From assembly GCF_003353055.1 (NCBI RefSeq), contig NZ_QKWJ01000001.1:64235-128234 (forward strand): a DNA stretch of 64,000 nucleotides. Reading direction: 5' to 3'. Shown piece by piece: positions 1-10,494 of the stretch. How positions within the stretch are numbered: position 1 is the first letter of the stretch; each line of letters opens with the position of its first letter. Position numbers and translations under genes: made by a program. Origin of the DNA: Cupriavidus lacunae (GTDB lineage: Bacteria; Pseudomonadota; Gammaproteobacteria; Burkholderiales; Burkholderiaceae). The notes beneath the pieces are model-generated. The model did not search any database and was not told where the DNA came from. It worked only from the letters and a program-made list of their open reading frames with translations.

Positions 1-1
1 C

Positions 2-1084
2 TTCATGCCCGACGGCCGCGCCCCGGCGGTGGGCGAGAAGTTCACCATGAAGGCCGCCGCCGAAACGCTGCGCAAGATCGGCGCAACCCGTGGCCGCGCC
101 TACTACGAAGGCGAGATCGCCGAGCAGATTGCCGCCTTCAGCCAGCAGTGCGGCGGCGCCATGACGCTCGACGACCTGCGCAACTACCGCCCCGACTGGG
201 TCAAGCCGATCAGCAAGTCCTACCGCGGCTACGAGCTGCACGAGATCCCGCCCAACGGCCAGGGCATCGCCGCGCTGATCGCGCTGGGCATCCTCGACCA
301 GTTCGACATGGCATCGATCCCGGTCGATTCGGTCGATTCGCAGCACCTGCAGATCGAGGCGATGAAGCTGGCCTTTGCCGACCTCTACCGCTACGTGGCC
401 GATCCGCGCAGCATGGAAGTCACGCCGGAAGACATGCTGGACGACGCCTACCTGAAGTCGCGCGCCAAACTGATTGACATGCAGCGCGCCACGCATTTCA
501 ACTTCGGCATGCCCAAGGTGGGCGGCACCATCTACCTGACCGCCGCCGACGAGAGCGGCATGATGATCTCGTTCATCCAGTCCAACTACATGGGCTTCGG
601 CTCGGGCGTGGTGGTGCCGGGCACCGGCATCAGCCTGCAGAACCGTGGCGTGGGCTTCTCGATGGACCCGAAGTCGGCCAACGTGGTCGCGGGCGGCAAG
701 CGTCCGTTCCACACCATCATCCCCGCCTTCCTGACCAGGGACGGCCAGCCGGTGATGAGTTTTGGTGTGATGGGCGGCGACATGCAGCCGCAGGGCCACC
801 TGCAGACCGTGGTGCGCATGCTGGACTACAAGCAGCAGCCGCAGGCCGCCTGCTGCGCGCCGCGCTGGAAGGTCAACCGCGACTTCACGCTGGACGTGGA
901 AAGCACCATGGACCCGGCCACGGTCGAGGGCCTGAAGGCGCGCGGCCACCAGCTCAAGTCGGTGGACGATCCGTACATGGACTTCGGCTCGGGCCAGTTC
1001 ATCTGGCGCCTGTCGGAGGATGCCGAGCACGGCTACGTCGCGGCCAGCGACAGCCGGCGTGACGGGCAGGCGGTGGGGTTCTGA
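2..1084 (+). CDS. Gamma-glutamyltransferase family protein (5' end outside window)
   Basis: This is the C-terminal part (about 360 residues) of a gamma-glutamyltransferase, an N-terminal-nucleophile enzyme that cleaves or transfers gamma-glutamyl groups. The reading frame is open to the left edge, so the Met at position 5 is probably internal. The autoprocessing Thr is at 527-529 in the context GGTIYLTAADESG. The following MGFGSG and LQNRG motifs resemble the YwrD-like branch rather than E. coli Ggt. The C-terminal GQFIWR segment near the end is typical of the family. A rho-independent terminator follows 33 bp after the stop. Substrate and cellular location cannot be judged because the signal-peptide region is missing. 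Confidence 0.9.
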   Translation, partial: FMPDGRAPAVGEKFTMKAAAETLRKIGATRGRAYYEGEIAEQIAAFSQQCGGAMTLDDLRNYRPDWVKPISKSYRGYELHEIPPNGQGIAALIALGILDQFDMASIPVDSVDSQHLQIEAMKLAFADLYRYVADPRSMEVTPEDMLDDAYLKSRAKLIDMQRATHFNFGMPKVGGTIYLTAADESGMMISFIQSNYMGFGSGVVVPGTGISLQNRGVGFSMDPKSANVVAGGKRPFHTIIPAFLTRDGQPVMSFGVMGGDMQPQGHLQTVVRMLDYKQQPQAACCAPRWKVNRDFTLDVESTMDPATVEGLKARGHQLKSVDDPYMDFGSGQFIWRLSEDAEHGYVAASDSRRDGQAVGF

Positions 1085-1116
1085 GCCTGCAGGCCTGATT
1101 GCCTTTGCTGGAGATA

Positions 1117-1142
1117 CGCCCGGGCCTGCCCCGGGCGTTTTT
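1117..1142 (+). terminator. Rho-independent terminator after the gamma-glutamyltransferase gene
   Basis: A perfect 8-bp GC stem (1117-1124 with 1130-1137) has a 5-base loop and is followed directly by five T residues. It lies 33 bp downstream of the stop codon on the same strand. Confidence 0.85.
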
Positions 1143-1259
1143 CATGGTGCGCCGGAACTGTCCGCAACTGGCCCGCCCGCGATCGGCGCAACTGTGCATG
1201 GCGTGTCCGCCCCCGCCCCGTACACTTGAGACCAACCCGCCTCACGGAGCCCCCGCGCC

Positions 1260-2119
1260 ATGACCACCTACGCTTTCCGCCTGCTCAACGTCTTTGCCGA
1301 ATCCACCTTCGGCGGCAACCCCCTGTGCGTCTTCGAGGATGCGCGCGGCATGGACGACGCCACCATGCAAGCGCTGGCGCTGCAGTTCAACCTGTCGGAA
1401 ACCACTTTCATCCTGCCGTCGGAGCGTGCCAGTGCGCGGGTGCGCATCTTCACGCCGGGCTATGAGTGCGCTTTGCCGGTCATCCGACGCTGGGCACCGC
1501 GCACGTGGTGCGCGGCCTGGCCGGCACCGGCGACGCGCTGACGCTGGAGTTTCCCGCGGGCGTGGTGCCGGTGACCGCGCAGGGCGATGTCTGGACCTTC
1601 ACCGCCCCGCACAGCGGCAAGCCCAAGACCGCACCGGTCGCCCTGCCCGACGCCGACATGGCCAGCCTGCTCGGGCTGGAGGAACGCGACCTGCTGGTGT
1701 CGCCGATGTGGGTCGACACCGGCGCCGACCAGTTGCTGGTGGCGGTGCGCAACACCGATGCCGTGCGCCGCGCCAACCCCGACAGCGCACGCCTGGCGGT
1801 CTGGCCGCAGAGCAGCCTGGGCCGCAAGACCGCCTACGTCTTTGCCTTCGACCCGGAGCAGCCCGGCCGCGTGCTGTCGCGCTACTTCTTCACCAAGCAG
1901 GGCGGCGGCGTGGCCGAGGATCCGGGCACGGGCTCGGCCTGCGCCAACCTGGGCGGCTGGCTGCTGGCCACGGGCCATGCGCTGCCGGCTGAATACGCCA
2001 TCGACCAGGGCGAGGCCGTGGGCCGCCCCTGCCGGCTGCACCTGGCCGTCAACGCCGACGGTGCCATCCGCGTGGGCGGCCGCGTGCTGGAGATCGGCCA
2101 GGGCACTGTGACCGTGTAA
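1260..2119 (+). pseudogene. PhzF family protein, interrupted by a one-base frameshift
   Basis: The gene encodes a PhzF-like isomerase/epimerase fold protein of about 286 residues. The first part (1260-1466) reads MTTYAFRLLNVFAESTFGG and contains NLSETTF, whose Glu is the catalytic residue in PhzF. The second part, in another frame from about 1466 to 2119, continues with RFAGHPTLGTAH and later DPGTGSACANL, both PhzF hallmarks. The join falls in the conserved E-L-x-F-A-G-H-P-T motif. The sequence GAG TGC GCT would read Glu-Leu-Arg-Phe if one base, for example a C after GAG, were restored. This is either a real disabling deletion or a sequencing error. The physiological substrate of such PhzF paralogues is generally unknown. 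Confidence 0.85.
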
Positions 2120-2186
2120 GGCTACCGAAACGCTTCTGCGCTACATTGGCGGCTCCCCTCCCCCGACAACCAACGCCCTGCCTGCC

Positions 2187-2804
2187 ATGATCCCGCACGC
2201 CATCACCACGCTGGCCCAACTGGAAGCGCTCTACGCGCAACCGGCGGCCCCGTCGCTGTCCAAGGAAGTCGACTACCTGCACCCGCACTACCGCGCCTTT
2301 ATCGAGGCCGCACCGTTCTGCCTGCTGTCGACGGTGGGCGATGACTGGGCCGAATGCTCGCCGCGCGGCGACGCGCCGGGCTTCGTGCAGGTGCTGGACG
2401 AACGCACGCTGCTGCTGCCCGACCGGCGCGGCAACAATCGCATCGACAGCCTGCGCAATATCGTTGCCGATCCGCGCGTGGGGCTGCTGTTCGTGATCCC
2501 CGGCGTCAACGAGACCATCCGCATAAACGGCACCGCGCAGATCAGCGTCGACCCGGAGCTGATCGCACGCTGCGTGGTCGACGGCAAGACCCCGACCACG
2601 GTGCTGGTGGTCACGGTGCAGTCGGTGTTCTTCCAGTGCGCCCGCGCGCTGATCCGCTCGCGCCTGTGGGCCGCGGACGCGCAGGTCGCGCGCCAGTCGC
2701 TGCCCAGCAACGGCGAGATCCTGGCCACGCTGACTGAAAACGCCATCGACGGCGCGGCCTATGACCGCGACCTGCCGGAGCGGCAGCGCACCACCCTCTA
2801 CTAG
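2187..2804 (+). CDS. Pyridoxamine 5'-phosphate oxidase-type FMN flavoprotein (MSMEG_1061-like)
   Basis: The 205-residue protein has the split-barrel FMN-binding fold of the PPOX superfamily. The segments FCLLSTVGDDWAECSPRGD, LLLPDRRGNNRIDSLRNI and GLLFVIPGVNETIRING are characteristic of the subgroup typified by mycobacterial MSMEG_1061. Such proteins bind FMN or a related deazaflavin, but their reactions are mostly undetermined. It stands alone between the phzF-like gene, 67 bp upstream on the same strand, and a convergent CoA-transferase gene. It should not be confused with the genuine pdxH at 24260. Confidence 0.85.
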   Translation: MIPHAITTLAQLEALYAQPAAPSLSKEVDYLHPHYRAFIEAAPFCLLSTVGDDWAECSPRGDAPGFVQVLDERTLLLPDRRGNNRIDSLRNIVADPRVGLLFVIPGVNETIRINGTAQISVDPELIARCVVDGKTPTTVLVVTVQSVFFQCARALIRSRLWAADAQVARQSLPSNGEILATLTENAIDGAAYDRDLPERQRTTLY

Positions 2805-2843
2805 CCCCGGCAACCATCGCAGCGCACCGGCGCCTGATTTCGC

Positions 2844-4283
2844 CTAGTCGCGCGGCAGCCACTGCGGCGCATGCGTGCCGAGCGGCTCGGACGGCAAGTT
2901 CCAGCGCGCCGGCGTCTCCGACAGGTGCGCCGCGTGGCGCACCACTGTCAGCATGCCAAAGCCCGACGGCACGGCCTCGAGCAGGTCGGCCACGTCGTCG
3001 ATCTTCTGCTCGGGCGCCTTGAGCCCGTCCGGCACGCGCCCCAGGCCGCGCAGCCACTGCCCCACCTGCGCCAGCGACACGCGCACATGCCAGCTGCCGC
3101 CCTCCACCGCGCGCCGGTGCAGCGCGGCCATCGCGCCGAAGGCCAGCAGGTAGCCCGCCGCGTGGTCCAGCACCTGCGCCGGCAACGGGCGCGGGGTGTC
3201 GCTGCCGGCCGCCTGCGCTTCGGCATCGTTGAAGCCGGTGGCGGTCTGCACCAGCGAATCAAAACCGCGCTTGAGCGACCACGGCCCCACGTGGCCGTAG
3301 GCGCTCAGCGACACATAGACGATGCCCGGCCGCGCGCGCGCCGCGGCCTCGGGGCCCACGCCCAGTTCGGCCAGGCCGCCGGGGCGGTAGCCCTGCACCA
3401 TCACATCGGCGCCGTGCAACAGCTTGTGCAGCGTGCGCTTGTCGTCGGGATCGCGCAGGTCCAGCTGGCAGCTGCGCTTGCCCCGGCCGGTGTCGATCAC
3501 CAGCGGCGCGATCGACGGCAGGTGCGAGGCGGTGACCAGCAGCACGTCGGCGCCGTGCGCGGCCAGCGTGCGGCCCGCCACCGGGCCGGCGATGATGCGG
3601 GTGAAATCGAGCACGCGCACGCCCGACAGCGGCTGCGCGTCCGCGGATGCGGGCGCCGGCAGCGGCTGCGGCGGCGCGTCGCCGATGCGCTCCAGCGTCA
3701 CCGGCGGCAGGCCGCGCAAGGCGGCGGCCTGCGGATGGCGGTCCCATTCGTCGAAGCTGCGCAAGGCGGCAACCACCAGGCCCGCGTCGGACGCCGCGGT
3801 CTCGAAGGATTCGGCGTCGCGCTTCTCCAGCGCGGCCTGCACCGCCGCCTTGTCGTTGGCGCAGCCGAGCAAGCGCACCACGCCGTCGCGGTGGTGCGGG
3901 AAATTGGTATGCAGGCGCACCCAGCGGCCGTCGCCACAGCGGTAGAGGCCGGCCAGTTTGTCCCACAGCTCGGGCGCGGGCCCGCCGTCGACGCGCAGGT
4001 AGCGTTCGCTGCGGAATTCGGTGATGGCATGGCGCATGTCGACGCTGACGTCCTGCCAGCGGCCGGTGCGGCTGTGCCACAGTGCGGCGGCGGCCAGCGC
4101 CGAGGCGCCAAGGCTGGCCTGGGCGGCGGTGCCCACGGCAAAGCTCGACGGCAGCACCGGCTCGGCGCCGTCCAGCTTCAGGTGCGCCAGCGCCTCGGCG
4201 GGCAGGCCGGCGTCGCGCCACAGCGCGTCAATGACATCAGAGGGCTCAAGCGGCACCGGCGCCGCATCGGATTGGGCGTTCAT
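2844..4283 (-). CDS. CaiB/BaiF (family III) CoA-transferase with permuted domain order
   Basis: The 479-residue protein belongs to the family III CoA-transferases, which move CoA between carboxylic acids. The usual N-terminal signature, here [14 protein letters not shown], starts only near residue 260. The [23 protein letters not shown] and [11 protein letters not shown] motifs follow it. The first 250 residues instead resemble the C-terminal half of the family (a [11 protein letters not shown] block, then [14 protein letters not shown]). The start at 4283 is chosen because an AGGA sits 6 bases upstream; the in-frame ATG at 4289 overlaps that site. The reading frame continues upstream to 4541 but without family similarity. 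The gene is divergent from glnS. The substrate is unknown. Confidence 0.85.
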   Translation of the reverse strand: MNAQSDAAPVPLEPSDVIDALWRDAGLPAEALAHLKLDGAEPVLPSSFAVGTAAQASLGASALAAAALWHSRTGRWQDVSVDMRHAITEFRSERYLRVDGGPAPELWDKLAGLYRCGDGRWVRLHTNFPHHRDGVVRLLGCANDKAAVQAALEKRDAESFETAASDAGLVVAALRSFDEWDRHPQAAALRGLPPVTLERIGDAPPQPLPAPASADAQPLSGVRVLDFTRIIAGPVAGRTLAAHGADVLLVTASHLPSIAPLVIDTGRGKRSCQLDLRDPDDKRTLHKLLHGADVMVQGYRPGGLAELGVGPEAAARARPGIVYVSLSAYGHVGPWSLKRGFDSLVQTATGFNDAEAQAAGSDTPRPLPAQVLDHAAGYLLAFGAMAALHRRAVEGGSWHVRVSLAQVGQWLRGLGRVPDGLKAPEQKIDDVADLLEAVPSGFGMLTVVRHAAHLSETPARWNLPSEPLGTHAPQWLPRD

Positions 4284-4552
4284 GGGCATTCCTGCAGCAG
4301 TGGACCAAAGCCGGCCACGGCGGGCCGGCACGGCTTCCATGCTACTCCGGCACATCACTTTCGTCGCAGCCGGACGCATCCGCGCGGAGGCAAATCCGGG
4401 ATCTGGGCGGAAATCCGCGGCGGCTCGCGGCGTGCGGCGCCGCCGGCACGGTAAAATCCCGCTATTGGCATTCCGCCACGCAATCTGACGACCCGGCCCG
4501 ACGCACACACAGACGCACCCCAGACGCATCAGGCCGGCCAACCGGCGCCATC

Positions 4553-6309
<1,757 letters not shown>

Positions 6310-6310
<1 letters not shown>

Positions 6311-6552
6311 TGGCAAAACCAGGCAAGGCAGCCGTGCAGACCATCACTTTCCCGCTCGCGGGCGAGTTCATCGCGCTCAACGACCTGCTCAAGCTGGCGG
6401 GCGTGTGCGACAGCGGCGGCGCCGGCAAGGCGCTGGTCGCCGCCGGCGAAGTGTCGGTGGACGGCGCGCCCGAATCGCGCAAGACTGCGAAGATCCGCGC
6501 CGGGCAGGTGGTGGGCCTGGCGGGCATCGAGATCCGCGTAGTCGCCGCCTGA
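6310..6552 (+). CDS. RNA-binding S4 domain protein (YbcJ-like)
   Basis: The 80-residue protein is essentially a single S4 RNA-binding domain, with the ALNDLLKLAGVCDSGGAGKALVAAGEVSVDG helix-loop segment running through its centre (quoted here only as a landmark, roughly residues 19-50). It resembles YbcJ-type proteins. The chosen start overlaps the last base of the glnS stop codon (TGATG), indicating translational coupling; an in-frame start 12 bases earlier is possible. A role in RNA binding is expected from the fold, but the target is unknown. Confidence 0.85.
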
Positions 6553-6617
6553 CCGCGCGGGCCGGCCGGCGCAGCCAGTGATAGCCGCGCCGGCACAGCA
6601 ACCGAAAGGACTGGAAC

Positions 6618-7001
6618 ATGCCGATCGCTTTCTGGTGCGTGCTGCTGGCCGGCGTCATGCCGCTGGCGACGGTGGCCATCGCCAAGGCCAGCGGGCCGGG
6701 CTATGACAACCATGACCCGCGCGGCTGGCTGGAGCGCCAGTCCGGACGCGCGCGCCGCGCCGACATGGCGCACCGCAACCACTTCGAGGCCTTTCCCTTC
6801 TTTGCCGCGGCGGTGCTCACCGCCAGCCACCTGCAGGCGCCGCAGGCCCGCCTCGACGAGCTGGCCATGGCCTTCATCGCGGCCCGCCTGCTCTACACCT
6901 TGTGCTACGTGACGGACCGCGCCACGCTGCGCACGCTGTGCTGGACCATCGGCTACCTGACCGTGGTGGGGATCTTCCTGCTGCCGGTGTTCGTCCACTG
7001 A
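6618..7001 (+). CDS. MAPEG family membrane protein
   Basis: The 127-residue protein has the MAPEG pattern: an N-terminal membrane helix, then the basic segment RQSGRARRADMAHRNHFEAFPFF (landmark, about residues 40-62), then further hydrophobic helices. The Arg-x-x-Asn-x-x-E-like core RNHFEAFPFF is the typical glutathione-transferase-like MAPEG signature. Three to four membrane segments are visible. It lies 65 bp after the S4 gene and 4 bp before the yceI-like gene, suggesting cotranscription with the latter. Bacterial members mostly have no assigned substrate. Confidence 0.85.
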   Translation: MPIAFWCVLLAGVMPLATVAIAKASGPGYDNHDPRGWLERQSGRARRADMAHRNHFEAFPFFAAAVLTASHLQAPQARLDELAMAFIAARLLYTLCYVTDRATLRTLCWTIGYLTVVGIFLLPVFVH

Positions 7002-7005
7002 TCCC

Positions 7006-7593
7006 ATGGTCCTGCGCACGCTGGCCCTTCTGACACTCTCAGGCATTGCCGGCGCCCACGCGGCACCGGTCGAATACACCCTGGACCCGGTCCACACCAC
7101 CGTCTATTTCTCCGCCAGCCATTTCGAGCGCAGTTCGGTGCGCGGGCGTTTCGGCAAGATCGACGGGCGCCTCATCTATGACGCCGACAGCGGCACTGGC
7201 GCGCTCGACGTGACCGTGGACCTGGCCTCGGTCGATACCGGCAACCGCACGCTGGACGGCGTGCTGCGTTCCGCACAATTCTTCGATGCCGCCCAGCACC
7301 CGGTGGCGCGGCTGCGCGCGAACCGGTTCCTGACCGAGGGCGGCCGGCTGGCCGCGGTGGAGGGCGAACTGACGCTGCACGGTGTCACGCAGCCGCTGCG
7401 CCTGCTGGCCGAGCGCTTCCGCTGCGGCGAGGTGACTTTTTTCGGCGTAAGCCGCCAGGTCTGCGGCGGCGATTTCCGTGCCGAAGTGCCGCGCAGTGCC
7501 TACGGCATGACCCGCTTCCTGCCCGAGGTGGGCGACACCGTGACGCTGCAAGTGGCGGTCGAGGCATCGCCCGCCGGCGGCACCGAGCGCTAA
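7006..7593 (+). CDS. YceI family periplasmic lipid-binding protein
   Basis: The 195-residue product starts with a short signal peptide ending at about AHAAP. It continues with YTLDPVHTTVYFSASHF, the classic YceI opening, then FFDAAQHPVARL and LTLHGVTQPL. YceI proteins form a lipocalin-like barrel that binds polyisoprenoid molecules in the periplasm. The start lies 4 bp after the MAPEG stop. Two Cys residues near the C-terminus (RCGEV and QVCGG) could form a disulfide, which is somewhat unusual for the family. Confidence 0.9.
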   Translation: MVLRTLALLTLSGIAGAHAAPVEYTLDPVHTTVYFSASHFERSSVRGRFGKIDGRLIYDADSGTGALDVTVDLASVDTGNRTLDGVLRSAQFFDAAQHPVARLRANRFLTEGGRLAAVEGELTLHGVTQPLRLLAERFRCGEVTFFGVSRQVCGGDFRAEVPRSAYGMTRFLPEVGDTVTLQVAVEASPAGGTER

Positions 7594-7698
7594 CCCTACT
7601 CATCACCTGCGGCGCAAATTTCTCTTGTAGAATCAGCGCTTTGCCAATTTCCTGCCACGCCCGCCGCGTGTGCCTGGCGGGGGCGCGAGACAGAGACC

Positions 7699-8007
7699 AT
7701 GTTCGACATCCATTCCGGCGACATCGTGGCCGCCGCGCTGGCGGCTGCCGGCGCGTGCCTCGCCTGCAGCATTCCGGGCGACTTCCTGCGCCGCTTCCCG
7801 CTGTGGGCGGTGCAGACCTATGGCCGCCGCGCGCTGCTGATGCCGTTCCTGGCGATGATGGTCGGCACCTGGCTGTTCCGCCTCGGCGTGGCCGGCCAGA
7901 TCGATACCCCGCCCGGACAGGCGCTGGTGGTGGCGGCCGCCTTCCTCAGCACGGTGCTGGTCTCGGCGCTGCTGCGCTTCTACCTGAAGGAATACCGCAA
8001 GCGCTGA
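7699..8007 (+). CDS. Small hypothetical membrane protein
   Basis: This 102-residue protein is not recognised. Three hydrophobic stretches are visible, at about residues 8-24, 45-62 and 72-94, with a basic C-terminus ending KEYRKR. No catalytic motif is apparent. The start is the first ATG after a short leader that contains a plausible -10-like TAGAAT near 7628. It stands alone between the yceI-like gene and yaeQ, all on the plus strand. Confidence 0.65.
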   Translation: MFDIHSGDIVAAALAAAGACLACSIPGDFLRRFPLWAVQTYGRRALLMPFLAMMVGTWLFRLGVAGQIDTPPGQALVVAAAFLSTVLVSALLRFYLKEYRKR

Positions 8008-8131
8008 GCCGCGGCACCGGCAAGATGCGCGCACGGCGTGTCTTGTGAATCGCCGCCTTGTGATTCGCGTATGATGCGGCCTTTTGCGTCTCCCGCACCC
8101 CAGCCGGGGCGCCTGCCGCACACTTCACCTC

Positions 8132-8680
8132 ATGGCGCTCAAATCCACGATCTTCAAAGCCGACCTGTCCGTCTCGGACATGGACCGGCCGTACTACGGC
8201 AGCCACAGCCTGACCATCGCCCAGCACCCGTCCGAGAATGACGCGCGCATGATGGTGCGCCTGCTGGCCTTTGCCTGCGAAGCCACCGAATCCCTGGCTT
8301 TCACCCGCGGCCTGGACGACCCCGACGAGCCCGACCTGTGGGACAAGCGCCTGACCGGCGACATCGCCCACTGGGTCGAACTGGGCCAGCCCGACGAAGC
8401 GCGCCTGAAGCGCGCCGCGGCCCGCGCCGAGCGCGTGACCATCTACACCTACAACGCCGCCAGCGCGCGCGAATGGTGGAAGGGCATGGCGGGCAAGGCC
8501 GGCAAGCTGCGCAATGTCACCGTCTACAACGTCCCGGCGGAAGCTGTCGAAGCCCTGGCCGCGCTGGCGCAGCGCGCCATGCGCCTGTCCGTGACGATCC
8601 AGGACGGCGATATCTGGGTGGCCGACGACGACCACAACGTGCAACTGACGCTGGATGTGCTCCAGCGCGCCCAAGCCTGA
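8132..8680 (+). CDS. yaeQ: YaeQ family protein
   Basis: The 182-residue protein begins [19 protein letters not shown] and contains [17 protein letters not shown], both signatures of YaeQ. The family has a PD-(D/E)XK nuclease-like fold with uncertain activity; E. coli YaeQ was first reported in connection with the RfaH phenotype. The start at 8132 is chosen because MALKSTI is the conserved family N-terminus; the frame is open for 16 more codons upstream. Upstream, near-repeats of TTGTGAATCG and TTGTGATTCG (8043-8067) precede a TATGAT box. Confidence 0.88.
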   Translation: MALKSTIFKADLSVSDMDRPYYGSHSLTIAQHPSENDARMMVRLLAFACEATESLAFTRGLDDPDEPDLWDKRLTGDIAHWVELGQPDEARLKRAAARAERVTIYTYNAASAREWWKGMAGKAGKLRNVTVYNVPAEAVEALAALAQRAMRLSVTIQDGDIWVADDDHNVQLTLDVLQRAQA

Positions 8681-8738
8681 ACGCAGCGGCGCTGCGTTCA
8701 TCTCTCTCACGTCTGTTCCCATCGGAAGGAAATACGCC

Positions 8739-9086
8739 ATGCAAACCACGCCCTCTGGCCTGCAATACGAAGACACCACCGTCGGCGCCGGCGCCGAAGC
8801 CACCGCCGGCAAGCACGTCACCGTGCACTACACCGGCTGGCTGTACGAGAACGGCCAGGCCGGCCGCAAGTTCGATTCGAGCAAGGACCGCAACGACCCG
8901 TTCGTGTTCCCGCTGGGTGCCGGCCATGTGATCCGCGGCTGGGACGAGGGCGTGCAGGGCATGAAGGTGGGCGGTGTGCGCCGCCTGGTGATCCCGGCCG
9001 ACCTCGGCTACGGTGCCCGCGGGGCCGGCGGCGTGATCCCGCCGAACGCAACGCTGCTGTTTGAAGTGGAACTGCTGGCTGTCTAA
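8739..9086 (+). CDS. FKBP-type peptidyl-prolyl cis-trans isomerase
   Basis: The 115-residue protein is a single FKBP domain that isomerises Xaa-Pro bonds. Family motifs seen in order are [46 protein letters not shown] and the C-terminal [16 protein letters not shown]. No signal peptide is present, so it should be cytoplasmic. The start at 8739 has a GGAAGG Shine-Dalgarno about 8 bases upstream. It follows yaeQ by 58 bp on the same strand. Confidence 0.95.
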   Translation: MQTTPSGLQYEDTTVGAGAEATAGKHVTVHYTGWLYENGQAGRKFDSSKDRNDPFVFPLGAGHVIRGWDEGVQGMKVGGVRRLVIPADLGYGARGAGGVIPPNATLLFEVELLAV

Positions 9087-9131
9087 AGCCGCCACGTCGC
9101 TCCCGCCTGCGCGGGGGCGACGAGCGAATCG

Positions 9132-9452
9132 CTAGAACCCGATGGCGGCGTTGCCGACATCGACGCGGACCTTGTCCCGGTCCAGCAGCCGCGCCGCATG
9201 GCGGGCATAGTCCTGCGCCCAGGCAGGATCGCCGGAGAAGCGCGCTTCTCCCGAGAACTTGGCGACATTCAGGATCTTGTCGATCACCAGCACCTTGCCG
9301 ACCGGGCTCGACGCCTGGCAGTCCAGCTCGGTGTATTCCCGGTCGAACCAGCGCCACGCGGCATCCTCGGTGACGGCGGCCAGCTCGTCCGTGCCGATCG
9401 TGAAGTCATATTCCTTGCCGCTGCCGAACACCACCGTAAGCGTACGTGCCAT
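9132..9452 (-). CDS. Hypothetical protein
   Basis: The 106-residue product begins MARTLTVVFGSGKEYDFT and is not recognised. It is acidic to neutral, has no membrane segment or Cys motif, and looks like a small soluble alpha/beta protein. The start at 9452 has a purine-rich GGGGGAA upstream and is preferred to the longer frame to 9518. The gene is convergent with the FKBP gene, leaving 45 bp between stops. Confidence 0.6.
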   Translation of the reverse strand: MARTLTVVFGSGKEYDFTIGTDELAAVTEDAAWRWFDREYTELDCQASSPVGKVLVIDKILNVAKFSGEARFSGDPAWAQDYARHAARLLDRDKVRVDVGNAAIGF

Positions 9453-9658
9453 CGCAGGTTCCCCCTGGTCGGATTGAGACGACCATTGTAAGGACATGGC
9501 AGCCGCACGGGCCAGCAATTCACGGCCGCCTGATCACCGACAAAGGTGCGCCAGCGCTCGTCCGCTGCGAGTGACAGGGGCGGCACGTCGCCGCAACCGT
9601 TGCGAACCACCCACACCCGCCCCGCCCGCTCAGCCAATTCCGAGGAAAACTGGCACTT

Positions 9659-10477
9659 ATGTCATTTCCTCCGCCTGCCCGGGGCGCCGCTTTGATTTAT
9701 GCTTGCAGCATGGGCATCACGCGACAGGACCTCGAATGCGACCGGCTGCGCACCGCGCTGTGCAGCACCCCGGTTGCGTCCTCGCTGCTGCCCGAGGCAG
9801 CGCTGGAGCAGTCCCTGTCCGATGCGCTGGCGCGCCGCCCGGAAGATCCCGCACTGGGCGGCGATGTCTGGGTATTCGGCTACGGCTCGCTGATCTGGAA
9901 CCCGATGGTGGTGCACACCGAGCGCCTGCGTGCCACGGTGCACGGCTACCACCGCGGCTTCTACCTCTATTCGCGCATCAACCGCGGCACCTGGGACAAC
10001 CCCGGGCTGGTGCTGGGCCTGGACCGCGGCGGCTGCTGCCATGGCATGGTGTTCCGCATTCCCAGCCATGTCGTCGAGCAGGAGTTCCGCGTGCTGTGGC
10101 GCCGCGAGATGCTGACCGGCGCCTACCATCCGCGCTGGCTGCGCATCCGCATCGGCGACGCCTGCGCGCCCGAGCAGCGTGCCCTCGCCTTCGTCATGAA
10201 CCGGTCGCACGAGTCCTACGCCGGCCGGCTGCCGGATACCAGCGTGGTCGAGCGCCTGCGCCACGCTGCCGGGCTGTACGGCCCGGCGCGCGAATACCTG
10301 CAGCAAACCCTGCTGGGCCTGGCCACCAACGGCGTCGACGATCCCTACCTGGGACGGCTGTGGCGCCAGCTGCAGGCCGGCGATGCCGCCGACGCCGGGC
10401 GTGCCGCCAACGCCACCGACGGTGCCCTTGACGGCGTGCCGGCGCCCCTGCCGGCCAGCCCCCACGAAATCGTCTGA
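9659..10477 (+). CDS. Gamma-glutamylcyclotransferase, ChaC-like
   Basis: ChaC-type enzymes release 5-oxoproline from glutathione. The signature VWVFGYGSLIWNP is at about residues 70-82, followed by GYHRGFYLYSRINRGT and a GLDRGGCCHGMVFRI segment. The Glu expected in the active site is probably in the RREML segment near residue 150. Two starts are possible: 9659 gives 272 residues, while the ATG at 9710 gives 255. The C-terminal 35 residues are low-complexity and Ala-rich. The downstream ankyrin gene begins 17 bp after the stop. Confidence 0.88.
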   Translation: MSFPPPARGAALIYACSMGITRQDLECDRLRTALCSTPVASSLLPEAALEQSLSDALARRPEDPALGGDVWVFGYGSLIWNPMVVHTERLRATVHGYHRGFYLYSRINRGTWDNPGLVLGLDRGGCCHGMVFRIPSHVVEQEFRVLWRREMLTGAYHPRWLRIRIGDACAPEQRALAFVMNRSHESYAGRLPDTSVVERLRHAAGLYGPAREYLQQTLLGLATNGVDDPYLGRLWRQLQAGDAADAGRAANATDGALDGVPAPLPASPHEIV

Positions 10478-10494
10478 GCCAAGGAGCTGCCGCC

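Noticed and set aside
8043..8075. TTGTGA and TATGAT considered as a sigma-70 promoter for yaeQ
   Set aside because: The spacer would be 21 bp from the first TTGTGA or 6 bp from the second, neither of which is a good fit.
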